Assembly (NCBI GenBank): GCA_018806915.1
Contig: JAGKQI010000097.1
Coordinates: 558,001-622,000 of the forward strand
Source: Phytophthora colocasiae
Lineage: Eukaryota; Oomycota; Peronosporomycetes; Peronosporales; Peronosporaceae
Direction of reading: 5' to 3'
Length of the DNA stretch: 64,000 nucleotides
Part shown: one piece after another, positions 32,560-43,591 of the stretch
How the letters are laid out: every line of letters begins with the position of its first letter
Numbering within the stretch: position 1 is the stretch's first letter
Position numbers and translations under genes: made by a program
The notes under the pieces: model-generated
Seen by the model: only the letters and a program-made list of their open reading frames with translations
Told to the model about the DNA's origin: nothing
Database searches by the model: none

Positions 32560-33430
32560 GAAGAACAAGGGAAGAAGTGCCTACGAATGTTGGTTCGATG
32601 GAGGCACCGCTGAAACAGAAAGATCCACAGATCAGCAGAGTTCTGGGAGGATCTCATGCGAGCCTTGGTGGATACCTGCCCCGTGTGCTTGAAGACAAAA
32701 CATCCAACGACTAAGTTTGACAAAGCTCCACCCCAGTCCGTGAAGCTGTGGCCCTGGTATGAGATAGCCCTAGACCCTACCGCAGAAAGAAATTCAGAGC
32801 GTCAATTATCATCGACACCTGGACCAGACTAATCGAGGTACTTCCGGCGCTCGACTCCACTATCAATAAAGCCATTTATTTGTTGGATCGATACTGGTTT
32901 GCCTGCGCCCATTTACGACGGCAGGAGTTAGTTTAAGAAGACGATTACTGGATTGCTTATCAGTTACAGCATTGAGCACGTCCCGACGACGACCAGGAAC
33001 ATGCAGGCCAACTCAGTTAGTGAGCGCGTACATCGCGTGATCGAGGAGAAGATGCGAACAAAAGAGATTTCCACGCCGGAAGAATGGACATACATCTTGA
33101 ACAACACGATGTTCTCCTTGCCTTCGTCGGACCACTCCATATTAAAGGCGTCACCGGCACAATTGACGTCGATACATGTTGGTGGGCATTGCTCATCAGA
33201 TGGACTGGACGACTAAGCACCAGCGCAAGATGGATCCGGTTCGCACACACAATGAGCGAGAAACAAAGGGCATGTGAAGTGGACGTATCGGCCTGGAGAC
33301 AATGTCCTCCTCCGACGTGATGTTGGCGTGCAAGGCAAGATGCAACAACCCTTCACGAGGTTATAGCAGTACAGGAGCATGAGACACTCACCCTCGACAC
33401 AAACGGGCGTTACCTCGAGAACGTGCAACT
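32560..33430 (+). pseudogene. Decayed retroelement integrase region
   Basis: Three frames together spell an integrase: the zinc region (FWEDLMRALVDTCPVCLKTK and APPQSVKLWPWYE), the catalytic core (GSEFKKTI, then NMQANSVSERVHRVIEEKMR) and a C-terminal RPGDNVLLRRDVGVQGKM with TLDTNGRYLENV. Numerous stops and frameshifts occur. There are no LTRs of its own nearby, and the sequence is unlike the Gypsy integrase at 22.7-24 kb, so this is an older, different element. Confidence 0.7.
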
Positions 33431-34089
33431 ATGAATTGTTTGCCCTTGCAAGGGCGAGCGTGGAGGAGAGTGTGAGCAGGCTTAAGGATAAAAAACTGCT
33501 CAGAACGCACGTGACGTACTGCGTATGATGACCAGCGTCCTGAATGTGCGGACCACTGCATGTTTCCGAGCTGTGAACTCCACTAGCTCGGACTGCATAT
33601 GCTAGATGTTACTGTTCGCTGTAGTACAAGTTGCCGAAGTGTTCAACGAGGACAAGAACAAAAAAGGAAATTATTTCTAAATCGCTCGATCGAATTCAGC
33701 TGTGGTTTTACCTTTAAGTATTCAAGTAAAACAAAGACCACGTGACAGGTCCATAGATTTGTATCGCCAGCAGCTACTGTCACCTACACACACTTCGGAG
33801 TCGACCCCTCTACGAACCGCATACACGCCCCAGACCCTGGTAGTGTGAGCAGTGACAAGAAACGGTGCCAACACTTTGGCTAACTTACTAGGATAGGAAG
33901 CAACATAATGCTTACAGTGCAGCCCAACAGGATTTATTGTTGGTACGCACACAGATCCGCAATGGTATACCGGCATAAACTTAGAAACTGGTACTATGGA
34001 TTTTAATTGTTGTGGTTCAATCGGCTACCTACACCCAAAGCCACGCTCTTCGCCTATGGAGAAACCGGTACTGCGAGTTGCGTTTACAT
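33431..34089. other. No gene seen
   Basis: Unassigned sequence with only short, unremarkable open frames on both strands. Nothing recognisable. Confidence 0.5.
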
Positions 34090-34700
34090 CAATCGGCGAC
34101 ACGATTGATGTATGGGCTTCCTTGCAAGATTAAAGAGGAGATATTTCCGATCAGTTGAGTTCAAGGACTGGGCTTTGGATCGGTGCTAGAGTTGAGGGCG
34201 CATCTGGTGTGCATGGTTCGGAGAGGATTACTGAGAATAAAAATTAACCGGATCGTCGCTGTCAAGATGCTGTCCTCGGACGCGCTAATGGAACTACCTG
34301 GAAAACGTGAATGCTTTTCTGGCCGAGGTGAAACTCATGGAAGGGGTCTCACAACCGGATTCGCACGCAAGTGTGTTCGGAAGATTCCTCACGGATCTAT
34401 GCGCTCTCAGGGGTTGGTGATGACTGAGCTATAAGAATCAAGGAGAAAATAGCTTGTGGGTGATGTATCGGTCATGACAAAATCTAGATCGCATACCATT
34501 ATGCAGCCATTGACGTACTTGCACTCACTCTCTTCAATTATGATCCACCGCGATGGGAATCCCTAGAATATTCTCCTGACAGAGGATCTGGAATGGACAT
34601 CGGGGCCTTGCGAGAATGGCAAGTACAAACGATGGCCACAAGAGTGGGTGAGTTATTATGTAGGACAATTGTAAGAAGAGGGTGGGTGTTTTTATCTCTT
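34090..34700 (+). pseudogene. Protein kinase relic
   Basis: In shifting frames, kinase landmarks appear in the correct order. They are a poor glycine-loop region, RIVAVKMLSSDALMEL with the ATP-binding lysine, NVNAFLAEVKLMEG with the helix-C glutamate, and LTYLHSLSSIMIHRDGNP followed by NILLTEDLE, the catalytic-loop HRD. The DFG segment is not recognisable. The wording resembles oomycete tyrosine-kinase-like family kinases. Several frameshifts and a stop inside the catalytic loop make it non-functional. Confidence 0.65.
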
Positions 34701-35011
34701 TCGGTATACTTTTGTCAGAGCCTGCCATTTTTGGGCTAAATCGGCCCGCACAGCATTCAATTCTTAGTGCGTAAATCGTACTTAAATGAAATATTACTGT
34801 TTTCTTATTTCGCCGACTAAAATAATTTTTAAACATCTGTAAGTGGAGGGGGGGAATGGGAAAATGACAAAGCGTGTATGAACATACGGCGACTAAGCAG
34901 AAGGTGTATGTTCTAGCCCATACCGAAGTGAATGTTATCTGCATACATACTGCATACACGTACTGACTGAATTAATTTGCGTTACTTGCAGGTTTGCTTG
35001 TTGTGACCACT

Positions 35012-35356
35012 TCACCGATATACAGACCCGCCGTTTCCATCTTCACCGTTACTCCTAATGCGCTTCGGTTTTGGTCGACCTCGCTTCCTCTCAAGCACCG
35101 GTGGCAACGTCACGTTATCCTTTGTTAGATCCTGATCCAGCGGTAATTGAATTGCCTCATCCGCGAATGCTGCTGCGTAGTTTGCGATGGAGTATAAGTA
35201 GTCAAACACCTTATCGAGTTGCCTTCGACTGTGAAGCGTGGCGATCAAATAACGACACGGAAGTTTGTACTGATTCATAAAGATACAGGTGCAGCTCTTT
35301 GTGCTCATGTTTACACGGTGCGTACTCTCTGTGCGGCATTGTATGTACTCATCCAT
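35012..35356 (-). pseudogene. MULE transposase C-terminal fragment with degenerate SWIM finger
   Basis: The segment CTCIFMNQYKLPCRYLIATL resembles the SWIM zinc finger (CxC...CxH) that ends Mutator-like transposases, but the final histidine is replaced by tyrosine. A basic tail (ERKRGRPKPKRIRSNGE) follows. No upstream DDE domain is visible. Confidence 0.6.
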
Positions 35357-36020
35357 CGCCTCCTGAAACGTTTACTATCTGGGATTGCTCTTGTTAGGTC
35401 AAGACGCGTAGTTCGCGTAACCACAACACCTCCATCGCTTAGGCCTCCGCAGAGCGAGAGATGTAGGGTCCCTGACGACACCTTCTTCTGCGCCAAAAGA
35501 GTTAAGTGATCCTCATATAATGAAGCGTCGCCTGGGTAAGTGTCGGCTTATGTAGATGCAAAACCCCCGCTGCGCGTTGCCATCACACCATCAACAATCG
35601 ATGCCAAATTACGACACAAGTTCTGTGAATCGGTAGGCTCTTCAATGTTCCCGTCGACCATAGTGAACGTCTTGACGGCGTACACTTTGCCGTGCTAATT
35701 AACAAGTCTCTTGCATCCATTTTGCGCTTAATTCACATAGACGGACCGCTGGGATCGGCACTCGCTAGTTTGATAGGTGACCTTGAGTTAGATGCATCCA
35801 CAGTGAGCACCTTATATGTTCGGAGCCACCGATTTTCCATCACAAAGCCCACTCGGTAGAAGTCGATTGTATCACCAGCACAGAGCGTTTCTTGTGCAAG
35901 TTGCTTCGCAGTAAGACCCACCATTCTTTCGAGCGATAGAAGATGTTGAGATTGTTTGAAAGTGGCTTCTTCTTGACTCGCTGAGGGCCTGGATAAGATC
36001 TTGAGGTTGTTCATACACAC
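35357..36020 (-). pseudogene. Unidentified protein remnants upstream of the SWIM fragment
   Basis: Minus-strand pieces (35733-36020: LSLERMVGLTAKQLAQ, DTIDFYRVGFVMENRWLR and YKVLTVDASNS; 35311-35720: KVYAVKTFTMVDGNIEEP, LCRNLASIVDGV) lie in line with the SWIM fragment and may belong to the same element or to another oomycete repeat. Stops interrupt them. No function assigned. Confidence 0.35.
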
Positions 36021-36450
36021 TTTGGCACGTTTTGCTAAATATGCTACCTATTTCGCCAACATTTCTACAGCTGATTACCAGTTACACGTATTGTCACACA
36101 AATTACACCTTCTGCAATTACTGTAAACGTTCATACACGCTTTGTCATTTTCCCAGGGAATCCATACATATACTACATGTATCTAAATTCCCTTTACTAA
36201 CGGTATGTAGTACTGAAGTTTCAACAATACAGTAATCATGCCTCGATAAAGAAGTCATGTAAATGGCAAGGTTATTTAACCCTTTTGCTACCAGGCATTT
36301 TTTAGAGGTCCGGAGTGGTCCCATATCTCGTCCAATCAATTCGTAGTATTTGTAAAATTCCGCCAATGATCAGCCGAGAAAATTACAAATATTTGCCGAT
36401 GGCGTCGGTCACGGTACTACCGCAAATTCAAATTTCAAACTACGCGACGG

Positions 36451-36663
36451 ATGCAAAGCAGTGAAGCGCCAGCACGAACCTGTGGCCACTGTAGCGACGC
36501 GCCTTGCGAGTGGCTGCGGTATGGCAAAAAGATCGTTGGTAGCAGGCTTCGGATGATGAACTGTAGCCACCGCCGTCGGACACCGCTGCGCATGAAGCAG
36601 ACTTTGTACCTACAAGAAGTTCGGCCGATTGAGCACGGCTTCGAAGATCACCGTTCCGCTGTG
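36451..36663 (+). pseudogene. Cys-pair protein fragment interrupted by a solo LTR
   Basis: An open frame from the ATG at 36451 with CGHCSDAPCEWLRYGKKIV, a CxxC...CxW pattern seen in oomycete repeat proteins. It runs into the solo LTR at 36664. The original frame might resume at 37124. Too short to classify. Confidence 0.35.
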
Positions 36664-37123
36664 TGTAACGGGGTTACACGTACAAGTGGTTGTACCACTT
36701 GTAACTCTAACAGTTAGGATAACTGTTAGAGGTTGGAAATGGGCCTCAGACCTTGGTGTGCTGTACACACCAATGGATACATGGGCGAACCACATTATTG
36801 GATGGTTCGTGTGCATTTGTGCATATTATTGGTAGAAAGTAACGGATTTCTACCAATCACTGAGCAGAGTTTCTGCCAACCACACGTTGGCAGACCCTTA
36901 AGAAATAGATAATAAACAGTTTTAGGAGGTTCATACTTGGCTTATGCCAAATTCAATAACAGTTCTCATTTTACGGTCTTTTGCAGTTTAATTTAGTTAT
37001 ATTTGATTTAATTATACTTATTTAAATAAGTATACTTAAATTAAGTCTATTCTAATTGCACGCTTCCTCATATACGTAAGCGCACGTGTACGCCACCTAA
37101 TAGGTCTAGGTAGACCCATTACA
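36664..37123 (+). repeat. Solo LTR of the same Gypsy family
   Basis: 460 bp, the reverse complement of the LTRs at 20486 and 28341 with only two or three differences by eye, bounded by TGTAA and TTACA. It is flanked by a perfect 5-bp duplication CTGTG (36659-36663 and 37124-37128). No internal region remains, so it is a product of recombination between two LTRs of an inserted copy. Confidence 0.95.
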
Positions 37124-37195
37124 CTGTGTGTACAGAAGGAGATAGCACAGCTCGAGGACATCGTCAGGTACATGCAGTTTGCTATTGGTATGTGG

Positions 37196-39232
37196 TTACG
37201 GGAGCTGTAGCTGATCTAGATATGTTATTGTTTTGTTTTTCTTCAGACGCGTGTGTACTACTGCATCTTCTGCTGCTGCTGCACATACAGCATCAAGTGC
37301 CGTCCGAACTCCGAGAGACGTTGAAGTTAGCGCATCGCGATAATGAAATGCAGTGAAGCATGCTACGTGAAATCCTCTGTGGCATCCAGTACAACCGAAG
37401 AGAGCCTTTTTGGAGAACCCCCTCAACGTACACAAATAACACATCCATTTGCCGGACGAGTGTTGTCTAGAGTTCGGTGTAATAGCGTGGACGCTGTCGA
37501 TAGCCCCAAGCAGCTTTTGTATTGGCGCTTTAGGCGTTGATTGGCTGCGGCGTTCCTTGGCTAGTCGGGCTCGCTGTATATTTGTAAGTTGTTCTGTAAC
37601 TTGTCTTTTGAAGTCGCGTAGCTTTACGCGTGCTGCGACTGGTAAAGTGATCGTTTTGTAGAGCGCGAAAGCGTTGATCAGCGCAATATCAAGCGCCCAG
37701 GTAAGAATACTCATTGAGAGGCGTTTTTCCTTGCGTCGTATGAGGTTTGTACTCCTGAGCTGATCAACCCTGTCCGCTCCGTTCATGAACAAGTTGTAGG
37801 CACCATTGCAGGTACCTGGAACGTTTTTCGATGTAGGACTTGATCACCGGTCCATCGTTGAAGCGGGGCAAGGTTGTGGCACAGGTGAATGGCTTCTCGT
37901 GAGTCACCAGCAAGCACACGTTGCGACAACGTTCCTGCTAAGTCATTAGTATAGATAATTACCGTCAGTTTGTCGCGGAAAACGATGTACCCAGCATTGG
38001 CAGCAACAGTCATCGGCGCCATGTACGGCGTCTGCTGATGCGAAGGCATTTTCTTCTGGAGACGCTTGTGCTTCTCTCGAAGCTTTTCCCAACCCACTGG
38101 CCACCGCCGCGACTAACTCCCAAGAGCCCCGTTCAGCAACATCCATTCTCGATTTGGACGCTTCAAGTTCCATCGCGTTCCACTTGCCTTGTAGAGAGAT
38201 ACGCACGGTACCTAATAGACGTATTTAGCCGTCCGTAAATGTTAGTAGAGTCTTTGCCAGTATAAAAGTTGTCGGAAACGAGAAGGCGATGTCCATTAGG
38301 TGCTGGATGAGTCTTCGTCATGTGACCACACATGGCTTCCCACAGTGCGCTGGGGTCTTTTCGTTTTATCGTGCTATCCGCACGCTCCACAGTCCTGAAC
38401 AGCGGTGTTCTCAGCGCCGGAACACGTCCACGTATCTCTCCGCCGGTGACGCCCTTGTACGGTTTCCAGAGCTTACACTTTTCCAGCCTACTACTGCGTA
38501 GAATCGAACTCTATATTTGTCGGACTTTAGCGGCATGAAGGTCCTTGCAGACGAACGAGTCTTTGTACGAACAGTGTTCTCATCTAGAGAGACGGCACCG
38601 ACCGGTTCAGCTATAGCTGCGAATTTTTGCTGAATCTGCTTCATAAGATGTCTACTGTGCCACAGAGGATCTTGCTCTCGTCTTTCGACTGGTAAGGTAT
38701 CTGGTGCATGGATCTGGAATCGAGCACGGATGCTTTCAAAACGATTCCTCGACATCGTCGAATCGAAGTCCGGTTGGCCCATAAACAACTTGGTTGACCA
38801 CGTTCCTTCATTTGAGTCACTGGGTTGAAACTCATCGCAATTTATAGACCGATGTAGGCATCTAGCTCAAATACAGTCGCTTCTTGCTTTCCCTTCTATT
38901 TCAGCATTTTCTTTGTCCAGAGAAGCAAAGAGTCGCGAAACTCGCGAGTAAAAAAAGAGAAAACAGGCCGAGTTCACCACGCCCTTGAATGCCGCTGTCA
39001 CCTCTCTCTCACGAACATTATGCAGCTCACTGTCCCTGATCAGGTTGTCTACGTACGTATTGCCCGTGCGCTGACCTGCTGGTGTTGTGACGTGTCAGAC
39101 ACTTCGTCAACGTCCTCCTCATCTACGGCCTCTTGTCCACACTCATTCTCCGAGTCCTCGATGTCCCAGTCAGCCTCCTTGTTATCAAAGTTGAGCAGAC
39201 TCGCGATGTCCATCACCACTGCTCGAAGAATT
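37196..39232 (-). pseudogene. Second piggyBac-like transposase, decayed
   Basis: Minus-strand fragments in order: acidic N-terminus (LLNFDNKEADWDIEDSENE, from about 39232), MSRNRFESIRARFQIH, GAVSLDENTV with the first catalytic aspartate, LLVSDNFYTGKDS with the second, and FMNGADRVDQLRSTN with the third. Then DIALINAFALYK and a C-terminal cysteine finger (MCYLC, CTGCHRGFHVACF). At least four frame changes. It differs clearly from the copy at 17-20 kb, so it belongs to another lineage. A possible left terminus, TTAACCCTTTTGCTAC, lies near 36276, and a similar inverted CCCTTTTCGCTAC lies near 39440, which would place the Cys-pair fragment and solo LTR inside this element. Confidence 0.8.
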
Positions 39233-39598
39233 CAAATGTGCACGAAGAATTCAAAACTGACTTGTAATTGTGAAATTTGTGCGGCTAGGAGCGCAAGCCC
39301 GCACTCACGCAATTGAGGCTTTCACGGTACTGCCAAGGTTAGAGGTCCGCTGCGGACCTGTCCAAGAGGGTACAAAGCCTAATCCCCATTACAGCATTTT
39401 GTCCAATCAACGCATTCAAGAGCTGGTCCACTGTAGCGAAAAGGGTAGACAATTAGTTAGATCTAAATCATTTGTCGATATGTAACTCGGAAGGTTTTCA
39501 GTCGAACAAAAACGTACTATACTACATGTATTACCGTTTCCTCCCGAGCCTTTCAACCAAGATAACTGTTCAAACTACAACCGTCTTGTAACAGTGCA
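39233..39598. other. No gene seen
   Basis: AT-richer sequence downstream of the WLGC gene; possibly the edge of the second piggyBac element (about 39454). Confidence 0.4.
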
Positions 39599-42232
39599 TC
39601 ACTTACAGCCCAGCCACGCCTCGTACTCAGGATTACAGGGATCACCGACACCCCTAGCGATTTGATAACGTCTCATCTTGATAGGGAACGGATTTGGGTC
39701 ACAGGCAATGCCCATGAACCTCGCATTGTAGCACATCGACTCTGCTCCACTAGAATCCGCACACTGTCGATAGAGTGTCCCCTTGCACGGATCCATCGTA
39801 TCACGCGACGGAGGACCTTCCAGCGAGCCAGGGTACAACAAGCCATTGCATACATTAGCTGGGAATTTCTCAATGAGCGCCAATGTGTCCGGAGTAGCTG
39901 TTGTGTGACCCGAAGGTAAACATGTTGCTGCTGGAGTTCCCCATAACGGATGAACTTGACACATCGGGTCCTTCAAATTACACGTTCCCAAGAACCCATT
40001 GCAGCACCACGTCCCTCGATCCGTGAGAATCAACGACTTGAGCGTGTTCTTGATCGGAGCTAAATCCGGTAAAGTTTCTAGGGTAGGAACACAGGTTACT
40101 AGCAGTCTTTCCAGACGCCGAAGGCTGTCGAAAGAAGGAAGTTCATCCAGCCCTAGAAATACTGCCAAAGTCAAGGATTTGAGATTCGTGAGGCCTTCGA
40201 AAGATGGGAGACGCCCGATCGCGACGAATCCAGCAAAATGAATAAATGTCAGAGACGACATATCCTGGAACATGTCATCTGGTAGAGAGACAACCGAGCT
40301 TGTGAATTTGCTCTCGAGATGGCTACATTAGGGAGTTCTTGGTTAGTTAGAACAATAAGTACTGAAGTATGCTACAACGTACAAGAATTCCAGCTCGGCG
40401 AGTTCCTTGAACCAGTTCGGCAGTGTTTGCGTGTGTGTGTACTCCAGCGTCCTACATAACAAATAGCTGAGTAACTTACTGTTGATGAATTTTGAACTTG
40501 TCAACGTACAAGTGCTTCAACCCAGTACAACGCCGTACTTCATCTGGTACAACTGGTAGATAGCGGTTTGTAAGCTGTATCGTCTGGAGATCACCTCTGG
40601 TTGCGAGTTGTGCTAGTTTCTCCGTCACGTTCAGAGGTTGTTCCCACTCAGCGTAAGATTTCGGAGCCATATCGCGGTCAATCAGTATTAAACATGGACA
40701 CTGTGTCAATGATCCTCTTTTAAGAAATGTCCATCGACGAGCATGTACTACACATTCCGGGTGCGGGTCACACGCGATCGTCGAAGTGCGGACACTTTCT
40801 TCCACGAAAACGAGTAAAAGACAGGCATAAACGAGAAGTAAAATGGCGGCAGGGCGATGTCTTCTTGGATACACTCGTCGTTGTTGTTTCCACGGATTCT
40901 GGATGAGAGTCACAAGTTCACGAAGTCGAAGAAATAGCGTAATATGAACCCCCATACGCGCGAAGAAATCCAGAGCAGATAGGATACGTAACGACTTTAA
41001 ACTCTTGTAAATGACTGCAGTTTGTGTCGGATCTGCCACGACGCTCGCTTGTTGTTCGAACCAACCGGGCGGGAAGACTTCGTGGTTGATAGCATACTTA
41101 TCCCGAGGAAAATTAAATGTTGACAAGCAATAAACCAACACGAGCATGGGGCATCCTACAACAATGAGGAGATCAAATCTGTTATCAAAGTTAGTTAGTG
41201 GCATTGGAAAGCTGATAATGTCATAAAACATGCTTCGTACAGGAGATCAATGAGCGTTTCAATCAGTCCAATCCGTTGAAAAGGTAGAAACATCGTCACA
41301 GCACACGCAAGAGCGTTAGAGGCGACGATAACTGTGAAAATGACTACAATTGGCATCGGAGATCCTGACTCAAGTACTTGGATAAGTAGAACCGTTTCAA
41401 ATGCCAGATCACTGATCTTCATCGCCAGCTTCTACCACATCACAAAGCGAAAAACAACTACGAGTTAGTTTTCACTAGGATACTAACCAAAACAGTGTAT
41501 ACAACCCACAGCAAGTCGTCGTGAAACAGTATCCGTTTGAGCTAATGCAAGCACTATTTTGGCCGAAGAAGTCACTCTGCGGGCGATATGTTCCGCTGTA
41601 CTCGCTCGGTCGGACAATCTTTTGCTGGGACTGGACTTCATGGACGACCCTGGTGCCTGGCTTACTCGGCGTTTTGGCCGAATAACCATTTTGAGGAGAA
41701 TGGCTACATAACCAACCCCGACAACTGCCAAACCGATGAAAGACAAGCACAAAAGTGAAGGAGGCGGCTCTACAAAGAGCCAAAAGACACCATTATCGAA
41801 GCTTTTGGTGTTCATGACGTAATTCACAGTGTAGTTCGGAGCGACGTTAAGGAACATGAGCCACACCGTCCACAAGAGACAAATAACCACCACAGCTGCA
41901 AACAGAAGTTGCAGATATACCGACCGCTTCGGCACCGATGGGATGAGACTCGCAGAGATGGTCGTGCTTAGACGTCTTATTGTCGAAGACTTCCGGTCGT
42001 TCACACTCTCTTGGCGTATTGAACCTTCTCCTGGTTGCCACTTTGTCAGTAAAGTTGGGATTTCGGGTGGGACTACGGGTTGTACCAACACTGGACCACG
42101 GACAGTAGTGGACGGTTGAACTTGGCTTGAAGTGTACAAAATTGCATCTGTAGGCGAGGAGAAGTGGGCGGTGTCATTAGCGAGGTCCTCTCCCCAGCCC
42201 ACTTTCCTCGGCAAACCTCCAGTTCCCTTCAT
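39599..42232 (-). CDS. WLGC-type leucine-rich-repeat membrane protein
   Basis: A large oomycete-type membrane protein of about 801 aa. Exons (minus strand): 42232-41510, 41431-41241, 41178-40480, 40451-40383, 40322-39599; all keep frame. Exons 1-3 carry several hydrophobic segments (for example LLFAAVVVICLLWTVWLMFL, LIVVGCPMLVLVYCL). Exon 3 onwards carries leucine-rich repeats (LQTIQLTNRYLPVVPDEVRR, FVAIGRLPSFEGLTNLKSLT). The Cys-rich end (WCCNGFLGTCNL, RGVGDPCNPEYEAWLGC) is diagnostic of the oomycete WLGC family. Topology suggests surface or endomembrane placement; function is not established. The first splice junction is the least certain: the strong donor at 41487 breaks frame, so a gtgggt donor at 41509 was used. 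The intron at 40452-40479 would be only 28 nt. Confidence 0.85.
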
Positions 42233-42523
42233 ATTGGTCGATAGGCTGCGGAGTTGTCGAGTGTGGGAGTGCTGGGAATAACTGACGTGTTCTCACGCAT
42301 TAAGCTATAAGTAGTTTCCTTTGCTCGGTGTACATTTAGCACGCGTTGAATTGACTGTAACAGTGCAACATGTCGTTAAACCGTTCTAACGTTTAACTTC
42401 AACAACAAATGTAGCCATCTGACGCACTGCGCCTCACGCAATGAACCCATCACACCACCAGAACACTCATCACGAGCCCTACGTCAGTCTTCAATCTGCA
42501 GCCAAGAGCTCAAGTGGCAAAAG
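42233..42523. promoter_or_regulatory. Divergent intergenic promoter region
   Basis: A 291-bp gap between the start codons of the WLGC gene (minus) and the oxygenase gene (plus). It must hold both promoters. No clear TATA box was recognised. Confidence 0.6.
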
Positions 42524-43486
42524 ATGAGTGTAGCCATTCCTGAGGTCGATTTCTCTAGCCCTAACGCTGCTGAGCAGCTCTGTGTCGCTTGTACCCAAGT
42601 GGGTTTCTTCTACCTGGTGCACCATGGAATCCCGGATACTCTCAAAAGCCAAGTGTACAAGGAGATGGCTACATTTTTTAGCCAACCTTTAGAGGAGAAG
42701 CAGAAGGTCTTGGCTAATAAATACATGCGAGGCTATACATTAATGAACGAGGAGACCCTGGACCCATCTGTTCAGACAAGAGGAGACACTAAAGAAGGCT
42801 ACTACATCTGCCGTCATGTGCCTCTGGACAGTGAGGAGATGCAACTCCCTCTTCATGGACCCAATATCTTCCCAGATAAAGCCAAGTTCCCCACATTCCA
42901 AGAAACAATGGAGAAATATCATGTAGCCATGTGTGAGCTTGGCTTCAATGTAGCCAAACTCTTCGCGGAAGCTGCAGGAGCTAAAGGAAGCTTCGATGGC
43001 CCTGGGATGTTCGACAAGCCCATGGCAGCCTTGAGATTGCTTCATTACGCTCCCGAGAAGTCCGATGTCGATGCAGGAGTGTTCGGAGCTGGAGCTCATA
43101 CGGATTACGGACTGATCACCTTGTTGTCAACGGACACTACGGGTGGATTGCAGATTCTCCATGAGAGCAAATGGATCGATGTTCCTCCTCGTGAAGACGC
43201 TTTTGTGGTGAATATTGGCGATATGGCCGAGAGATTCACCAATGGAATCTTCAAATCTACACTTCATCGTGTGGTCAATGTTTCCGGAAAAGAACGGTAT
43301 TCGATTCCGTTTTTCTACGAGCCCAACTTTACGTGCCAGGTCAAGTGCTTCCCGAGTTGTGTGAGTGAAGAAAACCCAGCCAAGTATCCGGTAACTACCA
43401 GCGGACAACACCTTGTGGACATGTACAAGATGACTCACGCTTCTTTTGAAGTGAAATCACCCACGACAACTGATGACGTTGTCTAA
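42524..43486 (+). CDS. 2-oxoglutarate/Fe(II)-dependent oxygenase (IPNS-like)
   Basis: A single-exon 320-aa protein. The N-terminal non-haem dioxygenase domain (IPEVDFSS, then QVGFFYLVHHGIP) precedes the double-stranded beta-helix core. The iron ligands are His192 and Asp194 (GAHTDYGLITLL) and His248 (STLHRVVN). Arg258 and Ser260 (RYSIPFFYEP) form the RxS 2-oxoglutarate anchor. All catalytic residues are present and the length matches isopenicillin-N-synthase/flavanol-type oxygenases, so it should be an active soluble enzyme that couples 2-oxoglutarate decarboxylation to substrate oxidation. The substrate cannot be read from sequence. No transit peptide is obvious, suggesting the cytosol. Confidence 0.93.
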   Translation: MSVAIPEVDFSSPNAAEQLCVACTQVGFFYLVHHGIPDTLKSQVYKEMATFFSQPLEEKQKVLANKYMRGYTLMNEETLDPSVQTRGDTKEGYYICRHVPLDSEEMQLPLHGPNIFPDKAKFPTFQETMEKYHVAMCELGFNVAKLFAEAAGAKGSFDGPGMFDKPMAALRLLHYAPEKSDVDAGVFGAGAHTDYGLITLLSTDTTGGLQILHESKWIDVPPREDAFVVNIGDMAERFTNGIFKSTLHRVVNVSGKERYSIPFFYEPNFTCQVKCFPSCVSEENPAKYPVTTSGQHLVDMYKMTHASFEVKSPTTTDDVV

Positions 43487-43591
43487 GATAAAAAGCGGGT
43501 AAGAGGACACAAGCAGATATCACTGTTTAACCAACATCTTCTTTTAGTGAATTTATCTTGAAAAGTCGTTCAACTAACGTTTTCCTTGCGC

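Noticed and set aside
37196..39232. Treating the second piggyBac as a duplicate of the first
   Set aside because: Their conserved motifs differ in wording and in the C-terminal finger, so they belong to separate lineages.
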